In this document: in pieces, positions 8,806 through 18,112 of the stretch
How the letters are laid out: the number at the start of each line of letters is the position of its first letter
Numbering within the stretch: position 1 is the stretch's first letter
Source of the DNA: Luteolibacter ambystomatis
GTDB lineage: Bacteria; Verrucomicrobiota; Verrucomicrobiia; Verrucomicrobiales; Akkermansiaceae
DNA: 64,000 nt
Direction of reading: 5' to 3'
Assembly: GCF_018137965.1 (NCBI RefSeq)
Contig: NZ_CP073100.1
Coordinates: 1,984,001-2,048,000, forward strand
Notes under the pieces: model-generated
The model's database searches: none
The model's input: the letters and a program-made list of their open reading frames with translations, nothing else
Told to the model about the DNA's origin: nothing
Made by a program: the position numbers and the translations under genes

Positions 8806-9849
8806 ATGCCAGCCATCAAGCGCTTGTTTGTCCACGGGTTCCCCGGCCTCTACGGCGGGGCGGGTACGGAACTCCATCACCAGATCGTCGTCTGGCAGCA
8901 CATGGGAATCGAGGTGAACCTCATTCCGAGCATGAAGAACTATGAGTTGGAGCCGTTGTATCCCGAAATGCTGGAACGCGGCGTCAAGATCCACCCCCAC
9001 AACGAATGGCCTGCTGTGCAGCCTGGGGATCCCGTTCTCGGTTTTTGCAACTCTGAATTCCTCAACAACTTGCACGAAATCCGCAAGCGCACGCGCCGCA
9101 CGGTGTTCCTCAATTGCATGACCTGGCTTTTCCCCAAGGAGAAGGACCGGATGGCCAACGGCGAGATTGCGATGTTCCTCTACCAGAACGAGGACGTGCT
9201 CCGGAAACACGAGCCGGAACTCCGGGCGCTGAACGAAGATCCCGAAGTCCGTTTCATGACCTTCAGGCCGTACTTCGACACCACCCGTTTCCCTTTCCAC
9301 GCCTCCCGCGAATCCGAGTACTTCGGCTGCGGCCGGATCTCCCGCCAGGATGCCGACAAGTTTTCAAAGAACACATTGCATATCTACGAGTATTTTGTTT
9401 CCCCGAGATTCAAGCGTGGCTTGTTCCTTGGGTTCGACCAAAGGAGCGAGACCAAGATCGGCAAACCTTATAACTGGATCCGCACCGCCCGGGATCATCA
9501 CGAAATATCCCAACAGGACTTCTACAAACACTGTGAGATCATTCTCCAGCCGACGGACACGACCGAAAACTGGCCGCGCGTCGGATTCGAGGCGATGGCC
9601 AGCGGCAGCGTGCTGATCGTGGACAACCGCGGCGGATGGAAGAAACAGGTCGAGCACGGAGTCACCGGCTGGCTGTGCGACCACGAGCGCGACTTCATCT
9701 ACCATGCCAGCAGGATGGCCTACGAGCCCAACCTCCGTGCAGACATGGCGGAAGCGGCACGATTGCGTGGCTTGGAGCTCGGCGGGTTGGAAGCCTCGAT
9801 CGCCAGTTGGGAGGAGGTTTTCGAAGCAATCGCCAAACTTCCCGAGTGA
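8806..9849 (+). CDS. GT4-like glycosyltransferase
   Basis: 347 residues. The N-terminus has the loop GFPGLYGGAGTELHHQI, typical of GT-B enzymes that start with a Gly-rich acceptor-side loop. The C-terminal half carries the GT4-type donor-site signature ENWPRVGFEAMASGSVLIVD, including the Glu of the EX7E-like region, followed by VEHGVTGWLC. It should be a cytoplasmic transferase acting on a surface-glycan precursor; donor and acceptor cannot be told. It is divergent from the RHS gene, with 187 bp between their starts, and is followed after 13 bp by the multidomain glycan enzyme, so the two are probably one operon. Confidence 0.8.
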   Translation: MPAIKRLFVHGFPGLYGGAGTELHHQIVVWQHMGIEVNLIPSMKNYELEPLYPEMLERGVKIHPHNEWPAVQPGDPVLGFCNSEFLNNLHEIRKRTRRTVFLNCMTWLFPKEKDRMANGEIAMFLYQNEDVLRKHEPELRALNEDPEVRFMTFRPYFDTTRFPFHASRESEYFGCGRISRQDADKFSKNTLHIYEYFVSPRFKRGLFLGFDQRSETKIGKPYNWIRTARDHHEISQQDFYKHCEIILQPTDTTENWPRVGFEAMASGSVLIVDNRGGWKKQVEHGVTGWLCDHERDFIYHASRMAYEPNLRADMAEAARLRGLELGGLEASIASWEEVFEAIAKLPE

Positions 9850-9862
9850 GGCGGGGAACGGG

Positions 9863-12800
9863 ATGCAACCAGCGCCATCGATGTCCACCCTTCCTTCATC
9901 ACCCTCCGGGGCCCTTCTTCCGAAAATCCTGGTTGGGATCTGCAGTTGCCGTGCTTATCCGGAAAAGCGTGCCGCCGTCCGTGAGACATGGCTCGCGGAG
10001 GCCCGGCCGAACATCGAGTGCCGCTTCTTCGTGGGCCGTGGAGAGACGGCCCTTCCGGGGGAGGCCGATACGATCCAACTCGATGCGGACGACTCCTATC
10101 ATTGGCTGCCGGAGAAAGTCATCGCGTTCTTCAAACATGCCCTCGCCACATCGGACTTCGAATGGTTGTTCAAATGTGACGACGACACCTATGTGGCCTT
10201 GGACCGTCTCACCGGCTTGATCGATCCCGCGTTCCAACTCATCGGCAGCGAGTATGTCCAGCAACGGGGCTCTCCCAGCGGAGGAGCCGGGTATTTCCTG
10301 CCCCGGGACATGGTGGCGAAGATTGCCGCCGACCGGACGCTACCGCTTACAGGAGCGGAAGATGTCATCATCGGAGAAGCGGCTGTCCGCCTCGGAGCTA
10401 AAGCGTTGGGTTCCGCCCGCTTGAGAATGAGCGCGACTCCCTTCCCTCGTCCCGAAAACGAGGTGGTGACGGCGCACTGGTGCTCACCGGACCGCCTCAG
10501 GGCGGTGCATGCGATCTACCGGACCGATCCCATCCGCATCACCCGCTATCGGCATCCCTACTGGCATGACGACATCTTGTTTTACGAAAGCGGCCATTTT
10601 GTCCGGCGGGCCACCGCCTGCTCCGGCACCTGGACCACGGATACTTCGGGCACCCGCCATCTGGTCTGGTACGATTGGGAGGAACAGATTCAGATCCCAT
10701 CGCCTCCCGCCGTGAGGAGCCGGGTTTTTGACGCCCTCCATCACCATTGGAGCGATATGGTGGTGCTGCACCCGGACGGCACCTTCCAGCGCGCCTCGAC
10801 AAGCTGCGGCGGCCGTTGGACGGAAGCGGATGGAGTTCTCCTTTTGAACTGGGCGCAGTGGCCATCCGATACCCTGAAGGCGGAGGGCGACGGCTACAGG
10901 AGTGATTCGCTGGTTTTGAAAGAGGCGCCGTCCCTGTCGGATGACTGGCCGGAGCGTCCTCTGGTTTCCGATGAGCGGATCTCCCGAACCGGGGAATGGA
11001 ACGGGCAATGTCCCGACCATGGCTGTTACGATTTCCGGCTGGGGAATGCCATCGCGGAACTGCTCGCACGCCAAGGCTGCCGGTCGGTCGTGGATTGCGG
11101 CTGCGGCTCGGGACGGTACACGTCGTTGCTGCGTGTCCGCGGTTTCGAGGCGATGGGATTCGATGGCAACCTTGAGACCGATGTGTTGTCAAAGGGAACC
11201 TGCCGGAGCAAAAATCTGAGCCGGCCAGTGGAACTCCCCTTGTCGGACGCCGCGATCTCATTGGAGGTCGGCGAGCATATTCCGGCGGAATACGAGGATG
11301 CGTTTCTCGACAACCTGGTTGGTGCCACCCGCTCCCTGCTCGTATTGAGCTGGGCGGTTCCCGGGCAAGGTGGCCGCGGGCACGTGAACCTGCGGCCGAA
11401 CCTCCATCTCGAAGAGCAATTGAAACGGCGCGGCATGGTTCGTTGGCATTTCGCCGAGCACCTTCTGCGTGAGCAGTGTTCGATTGGTTGGTTCCGCAAT
11501 TCGCTGATGGTTTACCGGCGGTCACCACAGAGCGAAGACACCACCACGCTGTTCGCTTTCGAAAGCCATCCGGATGAGCGCTCGAAAAGAGAAGAAATCA
11601 GGCGGTCCATCCTTTCGCACAGCGACGATCGCGCACAGATCTGTTTCTTTGCTCCCGAAGAAAGCGGTCGGCTGATGGACGAAGCCGACTTTATCCAGGT
11701 GCCGTTGGGAGAGCAGCGCACACCGGACGCCGTATTGCATGGCTTCCTCGCGCAAGCCGTTCATTCCAGCGATTTCAGCCACCTCGTCATATCGACCACC
11801 GAACACGGTTCTCCCGTCGGGACGAATGGCTCCAACGATGGTGGATCCCGGTGGTCGCGGGAAGAAGTGGAGCAATGGGTCCATCGTTTCAACCTGGGTT
11901 TGAAGACCCCGGGTCCCACCCATCTCACAGTTGGGCTCGCGGGCGGAATGGGCAACCAGATGTTCCAGTATGCTTACGCCCTCCGGCTGGCGCGCCAGTT
12001 CGGCCTTCCCCTCAAAACCACCTTCCTCCCGCTCGGGCGGGCGTTCGCCCTTCGCATGTTCGGAATCGAACCGGATGCCACCCCGAGCTCCCCCTTCGAG
12101 AAAATCGAATACTGGGATTCCTACCCGGGGCCCGTCGGCTGGACCGTGGCAGGAAGGATTCGTGAATCCTCCACCCCCGAAGTCCTGATCGCCGGATACT
12201 TTCAGAATGAGGAATACTTCCTACCGGTGGCCGATGAGATCCGGAGGCTGTTCAAAATCGAACCCCATCTTCCCATCTCTTGTGGGGAACGGCTGCCGGT
12301 TGCGATTCATGTCCGGAGGGGTGACTTTCTGACCGTTCCTCAGCACCAAGTCTGTGGAATGGATTACTATCGCCGGGCGATGGAGCTAATGAGGAACTTG
12401 GTTCATGCTCCTCAGTTCATCGTGGTTTCCGATGACCCGGATTGGTGTTCAGCGGAGTTCGGAGGCGCGGACGATGTTTTTGTCTGTGGCATCCAGAACG
12501 AAGCCCAGGCAATGGCCACCTTCGCCGGGTGCCGTGCATTCATTCTCTCCAACAGCACCTTTGGTTGGTGGGGCGCCTGGCTCGCGAACGCGGCCCCGGT
12601 CATCGCGCCGGACCGGTTTCTCAACAGCCGTGAGTGGCAAGCCTGGCCCGATCGCTGGATCACGATCCCGGCATCGCTTTCCTCCCCACCGAAGGGGCCG
12701 GTGCCTGTTGTCGTTGGCGCCAAGTCGAATGGCGGCAAGGAGGCCGTCGTGACGGAGCACCTGCCTATCCGGCTTGGGCTGCTCTTCCTGACGCGGCAGG

Positions 12801-13501
12801 ATCTGAACCACCCGCAGCTTTGGAAGCAGTTCATCGACTCGGCAGACGGCGAGGTTGCCGTGTTCGTCCATCCCAAACACCCGGCTGAAATCCGGACTCC
12901 GTGGTTGAAGGAGCATGTGATCCGGGAGCTTCATCCCACGAACTGGGGGGACGCTTCGTTGGTCCGGGCCATGCTCGCGCTACTCAAGGAAGCGTTCAGG
13001 GATGCGACGGTAACGCACTTCGCGCTCTTGTCGGAAAGCTGCATCCCGATCAAGGCCTGGCACCAAATCAAAACCGCCTTGCAATCCGATCCGAGATCCA
13101 GAATCGACGAGCAGACCATTGATAGAATGTCAGGATCCCACCGTGGGCGATTTCAATCCAGCAGCAGGGTGTTATCCTCCAGCTGGCGCGTGCATTCGCA
13201 ATGGGTGCTGTTGGACCGGCAGGCTGCAAGCGAGATTCTGCTTGCAGGCCGCCTCAATGATTTCGGAAATGTGTTTGCCGCTGACGAGCACTACTTCGGA
13301 ACGATGCTGGCTTCGCGTGGCTATCCGGATGACAAGCTCAACCGCTCTTCTGCAATCTGGATCAGATGGGCCGGAAGTCCTGTTTCATTCGAGCACCTGG
13401 ACGAAGCCCTCATTGAGGAACTACGACGTTTTCCCGGGTTCTTCGCGCGGAAGTTCCCACCTCAAGCGGACATTCAATCGGTTCGATTTTCAGAAGATTA
13501 A
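9863..13501 (+). CDS. Multidomain glycan enzyme: GT31-like, methyltransferase, GT11, GT14-like
   Basis: 1212 residues from ATG 9863, preceded by a purine-rich stretch; a longer open frame upstream overlaps the previous gene and is rejected as a start. Residues ~20-200 resemble GT31 galactosyltransferases (KILVGICSCRAYPEKRAAV, DDD at 106-108, GAEDVIIGEA). Residues ~215-340 hold paired Trp-rich motifs (CSGTW, CGGRW). Residues ~380-560 are a class I SAM methyltransferase (DCGCGSGR from 411). Residues ~685-925 are a GT11 alpha-1,2-fucosyltransferase (GGMGNQ at 694-699, HVRRGD at 816-821, NSTFGWWGAWLA). Residues ~970-1212 resemble GT14/core-2 branching enzymes (FALLSESCIPI, then WVLLDR). The frame is continuous, so this is one polypeptide. 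It probably builds a branched, methylated surface glycan. Confidence 0.82.
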   Translation: MQPAPSMSTLPSSPSGALLPKILVGICSCRAYPEKRAAVRETWLAEARPNIECRFFVGRGETALPGEADTIQLDADDSYHWLPEKVIAFFKHALATSDFEWLFKCDDDTYVALDRLTGLIDPAFQLIGSEYVQQRGSPSGGAGYFLPRDMVAKIAADRTLPLTGAEDVIIGEAAVRLGAKALGSARLRMSATPFPRPENEVVTAHWCSPDRLRAVHAIYRTDPIRITRYRHPYWHDDILFYESGHFVRRATACSGTWTTDTSGTRHLVWYDWEEQIQIPSPPAVRSRVFDALHHHWSDMVVLHPDGTFQRASTSCGGRWTEADGVLLLNWAQWPSDTLKAEGDGYRSDSLVLKEAPSLSDDWPERPLVSDERISRTGEWNGQCPDHGCYDFRLGNAIAELLARQGCRSVVDCGCGSGRYTSLLRVRGFEAMGFDGNLETDVLSKGTCRSKNLSRPVELPLSDAAISLEVGEHIPAEYEDAFLDNLVGATRSLLVLSWAVPGQGGRGHVNLRPNLHLEEQLKRRGMVRWHFAEHLLREQCSIGWFRNSLMVYRRSPQSEDTTTLFAFESHPDERSKREEIRRSILSHSDDRAQICFFAPEESGRLMDEADFIQVPLGEQRTPDAVLHGFLAQAVHSSDFSHLVISTTEHGSPVGTNGSNDGGSRWSREEVEQWVHRFNLGLKTPGPTHLTVGLAGGMGNQMFQYAYALRLARQFGLPLKTTFLPLGRAFALRMFGIEPDATPSSPFEKIEYWDSYPGPVGWTVAGRIRESSTPEVLIAGYFQNEEYFLPVADEIRRLFKIEPHLPISCGERLPVAIHVRRGDFLTVPQHQVCGMDYYRRAMELMRNLVHAPQFIVVSDDPDWCSAEFGGADDVFVCGIQNEAQAMATFAGCRAFILSNSTFGWWGAWLANAAPVIAPDRFLNSREWQAWPDRWITIPASLSSPPKGPVPVVVGAKSNGGKEAVVTEHLPIRLGLLFLTRQDLNHPQLWKQFIDSADGEVAVFVHPKHPAEIRTPWLKEHVIRELHPTNWGDASLVRAMLALLKEAFRDATVTHFALLSESCIPIKAWHQIKTALQSDPRSRIDEQTIDRMSGSHRGRFQSSSRVLSSSWRVHSQWVLLDRQAASEILLAGRLNDFGNVFAADEHYFGTMLASRGYPDDKLNRSSAIWIRWAGSPVSFEHLDEALIEELRRFPGFFARKFPPQADIQSVRFSED

Positions 13502-13609
13502 CGGGTATTGGATTCATGAAGACCTCTTACATCGCAATCGGCTTTATTCCCGGTTGTGATCCATCGTAATCCCAACCTCACACTCACCCTCAACCACCGG
13601 AGAACATCC

Positions 13610-13945
13610 TCAAATAGCCGCCTTTTTCAGCCGGTGAAGCTTCGCTTCCGCTGCCGCCAGTTTCCGGCGAAGGTCCGACACTTCCGCTTCAACCACTGCC
13701 AGTTCGGCCAATCTCCTCGCCCGTTTGTCCCGTCCCGCCCCCACCACCTCCATCCAGCCCTCGCCTCCTTTGGCGATTTTATAGCCAGCCATCCAGTATG
13801 AGACGGCAGCATCACTGAGCCCGAATTTTGCAGCCGCGGCCGCCTGCCCTCCCTTGCCATGCTTCTTGTTGTGACTGAGCACGAAGGCCACGATTTTCGA
13901 TTTCTCTTTGGCTGAGAATATCTTGCGTGTCCTCTTGGCGGCCAT
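13610..13945 (-). CDS. Small HTH plus coiled-coil protein (transposase-like or regulator)
   Basis: 111 residues from ATG 13945. Residues ~10-55 (SAKEKSKIVAFVLSHN, then GGQAAAAAKFGLSDAAVSYW) look like a helix-turn-helix of the kind found in transposase OrfA and SWI/SNF-like small DNA-binding proteins. Residues ~75-110 (RLAELAVVEAEVSDLRRKL, then AAAEAKLHRLKKA) have heptad spacing of a coiled coil. There is no second transposase frame and no visible terminal repeat, so I do not call an insertion sequence. A longer frame with further upstream starts exists, but its extra N-terminus looks non-coding. A DNA-binding role is likely; the target is unknown. Confidence 0.65.
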   Translation of the reverse strand: MAAKRTRKIFSAKEKSKIVAFVLSHNKKHGKGGQAAAAAKFGLSDAAVSYWMAGYKIAKGGEGWMEVVGAGRDKRARRLAELAVVEAEVSDLRRKLAAAEAKLHRLKKAAI

Positions 13946-14274
13946 GGAGCATGGGATAGTTACCTGCTGCGCGCGGGGCAACCATGATTTCTGCCCGGGA
14001 CTGAGCTGGGGTGTCTCTGATTGAGGTCGTGCCATTTGCCGAGCCTTCACACCGATACATGTGACGTCCGAAAGCCAACGCCCGGGATACGTGGAAACTC
14101 CAGGCCCAATAGAAGACTCAGCGCGAGGGAGCGTCGGAAGGCATGAAAAGAATGTATGCGGGCAAAGGGGGGGAGTCTGGGAGAAAATCTGCCAACCCAT
14201 TCCCCTTAACAAGTAGATGTCCCGCCGCTTCGGCAGGATCGGGCACAATACGGGCACCACTGTCCCCCGTCCAA
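13946..14274. other. Intergenic region without recognised gene
   Basis: About 330 bp between the HTH gene and the tRNA terminator. No open frame with plausible coding character, no RNA fold I recognise and no clear repeat. A G-run near 14168-14174 is the only compositional oddity. It must hold the promoter of the minus-strand HTH gene. Confidence 0.5.
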
Positions 14275-14301
14275 CGAAAAACGGAGCCTTTGAGGCTCCG
14301 T
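14275..14301 (-). terminator. Rho-independent terminator of tRNA-Leu
   Basis: On the minus strand an 8-bp perfect GC-rich stem (ACGGAGCC / GGCTCCGT) with a short loop is followed directly by TTTTC. It lies ~20 bp past the 3' CCA of the tRNA. Confidence 0.85.
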
Positions 14302-14320
14302 GATTCCCAGACTAACATGA

Positions 14321-14407
14321 TGGTGCGCGCGAGAGGACTCGAACCTCCACAGGGTTGCCCCTACTAGAACCTGAATCTAGCGCGTCTACCAATTCCGCCA
14401 CGCGCGC
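14321..14407 (-). tRNA. tRNA-Leu (anticodon CAG)
   Basis: 87 nt including an encoded CCA (14321-14323). The acceptor GCGCGCG pairs perfectly with CGCGCGC. The D-arm reads GGCGGAATTGGTAGACGC. The anticodon stem CTAGA/TCTAG encloses TTCAGGT, giving anticodon CAG. There is a long class II variable arm (GTAGGGGCAACCCTGT) and a T-arm with GGTTCGAGTCC. The long variable arm and the A discriminator fit leucine. Transcribed away from the M16 genes. Confidence 0.96.
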
Positions 14408-14567
14408 ATCCTGTTGTTGTGACCGGTGAACCGGCGGGCGGAAAGCACCATAGTGCCGGACGATTTGCAATATCGATTTGCAAGAATTTCGTCACAGAGA
14501 CGGAAGTCCCCCGCCCTGCCGCTTTCAACGTTGCAATCCCCACCCCGGGGCCACCACGTTCCCACTC

Positions 14568-17518
14568 ATGCAAAGTTTGACTCCGCTCGCCATGGTTGCG
14601 GTCCTCGGAGGCTCGGCCATCTACTTCCAGGCCAGCTCGAAGACCGCCGCGCCCCCGGCTCCGGCGGCTCCGAAAGAGGAGGCCCCGGCGGCTCCCGTGA
14701 CGAAACCGGCCAATCCCGCCAAGCCCGCGGCCGAAGCCCCGGCCCCGCTCCCGCCCCGACCTCGAAGGCCCAGCCGTGGCCGCAGGAATCCTCCGACATC
14801 AAGGCCGATCCGAAGGCGGTCTTCGGCAACCTGCCGAACGGTTTCCGCTACCTGATCTATCCGAACGGCGAACCGGCGAAACGGGTGTCACTGCGCCTGC
14901 ACGTCGCCACCGGCTCGCTGATGGAGGCGGATGACCAGCAGGGTCTCGCCCACTTCCTGGAGCACATGGTTTTCAACGGCTCCACCCACTTCAAGCCGGA
15001 CGAACTGGTGAAGACCATGCAGCGCCTCGGCCTCGGCTTCGGCGGGGATGCGAATGCCTTCACATCCTTCGACCAGACCGTCTATATGCTCGACCTGCCG
15101 AGCCTGAGCGAGGAGGAGCAGGAGTTCGGCTTCAAGGCTCTCCGTGATTTCGCCGATGGCGCCTCGCTGCTCGACAATGAGATCCAGGACGAACGCGGCG
15201 TGATTCTCTCGGAGAAAACCAGCCGGGACTCGGTGGAGTCCCGCCTTCAGGAGAAGCAGTTCGCCCAGCTTCTGCCCGGATCGCTCATCGCGAACCGCTT
15301 CCCCATCGGCAAGGAGGACGTGATCTCGAAGGCTCCGCGCGAGCGTTTCGCCGACTACTACAGCCGCTACTATGTGCCCTCCCGCATGACGTTCATCGTG
15401 GTGGGCGATGTCGATCCGGCGGAGGTACAGGTGCGGATCGAGAAGGCCTTCGGTTCGATGAAGAACCCGGAGAACCCCGGCAAGAACCCGGATCTCGGGC
15501 CGGTGAAGTCGCCCGAGGGATTGGAGACCGCGGTATTCACCGACAAGGAGGTGAAAGCCACCGATCTCTCGCTGGTATCGGTGCGACCCTATACCGTGGA
15601 AAAGGATACGACCACAACCCGTCTCAAGCATCTGCCTCTGGATGTGGCGCACTCGATGATCTCCCGCCGCTTCGAGCGCTTTGCGAAAAAGGAAGGCTCG
15701 CCGATTCTCAGCGGCTCCGCCTCGCGGGACACGATTTTCAATCACGCCGAACTCGGTGGCATCAGCGTGACGGTGGCCGATTCCAAATGGCAGGAAGCCG
15801 TTCCCGTGCTGGAGCAGGAGTTTCGCCGCGCCATCGAACACGGGTTCACCGAAGCGGAACTCGCCGAGGCCAAGGCGAACCTTCTCAACGCCTACGAGCA
15901 GGCGGTGAAGGCCAAGCCGACCCGCAAGTCCGATGACATCGCCACGGAAATCGCGCAGTCGATGCCGCAGGAGGACGTCTTCTCGACTCCCGAGACGGAT
16001 CTGGAAATCGCCCGCAAGGGCCTCGATGCCCTGACGCTGGAAGCCTGCCACAAGTCTCTCAAGGACTTCTGGGGTGACACCGGCCTGCACCTGATCCTCA
16101 CAACCAGGGAAGCGCAGGAGGAAACGAAGAACGATCTCGCCGCCGCCTATCAGGAATCCCGTGGCAAGCCGGTGGCGGCGCCCGTCGGCTCGAAGGTTGC
16201 CGCCTTCGCCTATGCCAGCTTCGGCCCGGCCGGAAAGGTGACGACCACCAAACAGGTGCAGGACCTCGGCATCACCCAGCTCGTGCTGTCCAACAACGTG
16301 CGGGTGAACCTGAAGAAGACGGACTTCGAGAAGAACAGCATCCGCCTGATGGCGCGCATCGGCTCCGGGCAGCTCACGCAGCCGGCGGAGAAGCCGGGCC
16401 TGGCCATCGTGGCAAACGCGCTTTTCGCCGGAGGCGGCCTCGGCAAGCATTCGGTGGACGATCTGGAACAGATCCTCGCCGGACGCAATGTCGGTGCCTC
16501 GATCGGGATCGGCGAAGATGCCTTCACGCTCGCCGGACGCACCACGCCGGAGGATCTGGCGCTGGAACTCCAGCTCGCCTGTGCCACGCTCTCCGATCCC
16601 GGCTACCGCGATGAAGCGCTGCGCCAGTTCCGCAAGGCGCTGCCGATGATCGAACAGCAACTCAAGCATTCCGCCGCCGGTCCGCAGGCCGAATTGGAAT
16701 CGTGGCTCCGTGGTGGCGATCCGCGCTTTACCATGCCATCGGTCCAGAAACTCGGCTCGTATGGCATCGAGGACGTGAAGAAATGGGTCACTCCCGATCT
16801 CGACAAGGGCTATCTCGAACTGAGCATCGTCGGTGACTTCGAGGAAGACACGCTCATCCCCGCGATCCTCAACACCTTCGGCGCGCTGCCGAAACGCGCC
16901 GCCGTGAAACCGCCGGTGGACAACCTGCGCAAAGTGAAGTTCCCCAATGCCCCGGCGCTGAAGAACTACACCTTCGACAGCAAGATCCCCTCCGCCACCG
17001 CGCTGGCGCTTTGGCGTACCGATGGCGTCCGCGGCAATACCGCGGAAGTCCGCCGCCTGAACATCCTCGCGGACATCTACGGCGACCGCCTGCGCGAGGA
17101 GATCCGTGAGAAACTCGGAGCCTCCTACAGCCCGAATGCCGGAGCCTCCGGTTCGGACGCGTTGGACAAGTTCGGCTACATCATCGGCGAAGCCTCCGCG
17201 AAGCCGGAAGACGTCGAGCGCCTCGGCACCGTGATGCGCGATCTCGCCGACAAGTTCGCCCAGGGCGGCGCGACCGATGACGAACTGGACCGCGCCAAGA
17301 AGCCGGTGCTCGCTTCGCTGGAAAAGACCAGCCGCGACAACAGCTACTGGCTCGGCACCGTGCTCGCCCAATCACAGGAAGATCCGAAGCGCCTCGATCT
17401 CGCCCGCCAACGCGACAGCGACTATCGCTCGATCACGCTCAAGGAGATCAACACGCTGGCAAAGAAATACCTCGGCGCGGCGAATGCCATCAACGTGGGC
17501 ATCAAGCCGGTCGAATAA
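14568..17518 (+). CDS. M16 (insulinase-type) zinc protease with frameshift after the signal peptide
   Basis: The signal peptide (MQSLTPLAMVAVLGGSAIYF) and an Ala/Pro-rich linker are in one frame from ATG 14568. The catalytic body, from WPQESSDIKADPKAV onward, is in the next frame. Restoring one G at ~14747 (CCCCGCTCCC to CCCCGGCTCCC) gives a continuous APAPAPAP linker and a ~984-residue protein matching the paralogue at 18113. The body has the inverted zinc motif HFLEH and the downstream NERGVI Glu, then the second, non-catalytic M16 half, as in PqqL-like 100-kDa peptidases. Periplasmic or secreted peptide degradation is expected. A perfect terminator follows. The lesion may be real, slippage in a GC-rich run, or a sequencing error. 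Confidence 0.85.
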
Positions 17519-17547
17519 GCGGCAGCCCCTATCCACTCTCATTCGAA

Positions 17548-17575
17548 AGGCCCGGCACCTCGCCGGGCCTTTTCT
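17548..17575 (+). terminator. Rho-independent terminator after first M16 gene
   Basis: A 9-bp perfect stem AGGCCCGGC / GCCGGGCCT with a 5-base loop, followed by TTTTCTTCT; 30 bp after the stop codon. Confidence 0.9.
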
Positions 17576-17581
17576 TCTCCC

Positions 17582-17633
17582 GATCTCGGAGAGGTCGCGG
17601 ATCATAGCCGGAGCGTCGCGTAGCGACCTCCGG
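17582..17633. repeat. Palindromic repeat unit (REP-like)
   Basis: A ~52-bp unit containing the hairpin CCGGAGCGTCGC...GCGACCTCCGG. It matches 51789-51840 in direct orientation and 51994-52045 in inverted orientation, with only a handful of differences. It lies just past a terminator, as is common for REP-type elements. Confidence 0.8.
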
Positions 17634-18112
17634 ATCAGTCATCACTCTTGGGATTCCGACCCCGATAGTGAGTCGCAGAAAGGCGGAAAGATTTGGGAGA
17701 GCGAATGGCAGAACCAAATTCAACCGCCTTTCCGCTCTCTTGTGGCACGCCCTCCGGGGTGCTGGGATTTTGCAAGCTGCCTTACCCCGGGTGGCACTCG
17801 CCGAGGCTATGTTCCGGTATCCCTTCGGGCTCCAAGAGTCATCCCCACCGCGTTCTGAGATGGGTATAAGGATCAGACCTTCACCCCAGGCTGGCATGGG
17901 CCGCACCTTTGGCACGGTAGAGTTCCATCGCAACTCCACGCCGGGCCTGCGAGCGCCCACCATTGCTGACCATTCCGCTTGGTTCACTAGGGCTTGACAT
18001 TCCGTCGATTGCACGGAAACAGCCATGGACTTGCCGTGTTTGCACGCGTTAGACAGATGCCTTCCACAGCATCGCTGACGGCCCTGTGAACATCCTGATC
18101 CGAAAGACCCAC
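17634..18112. other. Long intergenic region between the two M16 genes
   Basis: About 480 bp. A minus-strand open frame through it has no coding character that I trust and probably reflects GC content. A TTGACA at ~17995 could be a -35 box for the downstream protease, but I see no convincing -10. The stretch following the palindromic unit may be part of a larger dispersed repeat, which cannot be confirmed from one copy. Confidence 0.4.

Noticed and set aside
9704-9862. N-terminal extension of the multidomain glycan enzyme
   Set aside because: These 53 codons overlap the end of the upstream glycosyltransferase in another frame and look non-coding. The ATG at 9863 follows a purine-rich stretch and directly precedes the GT31-like domain.
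14888-17371. 827-codon open frame antisense to the first M16 protease
   Set aside because: The opposite strand encodes a recognisable M16 protease along the same span. A similar shadow lies over the second copy (18920-20836).
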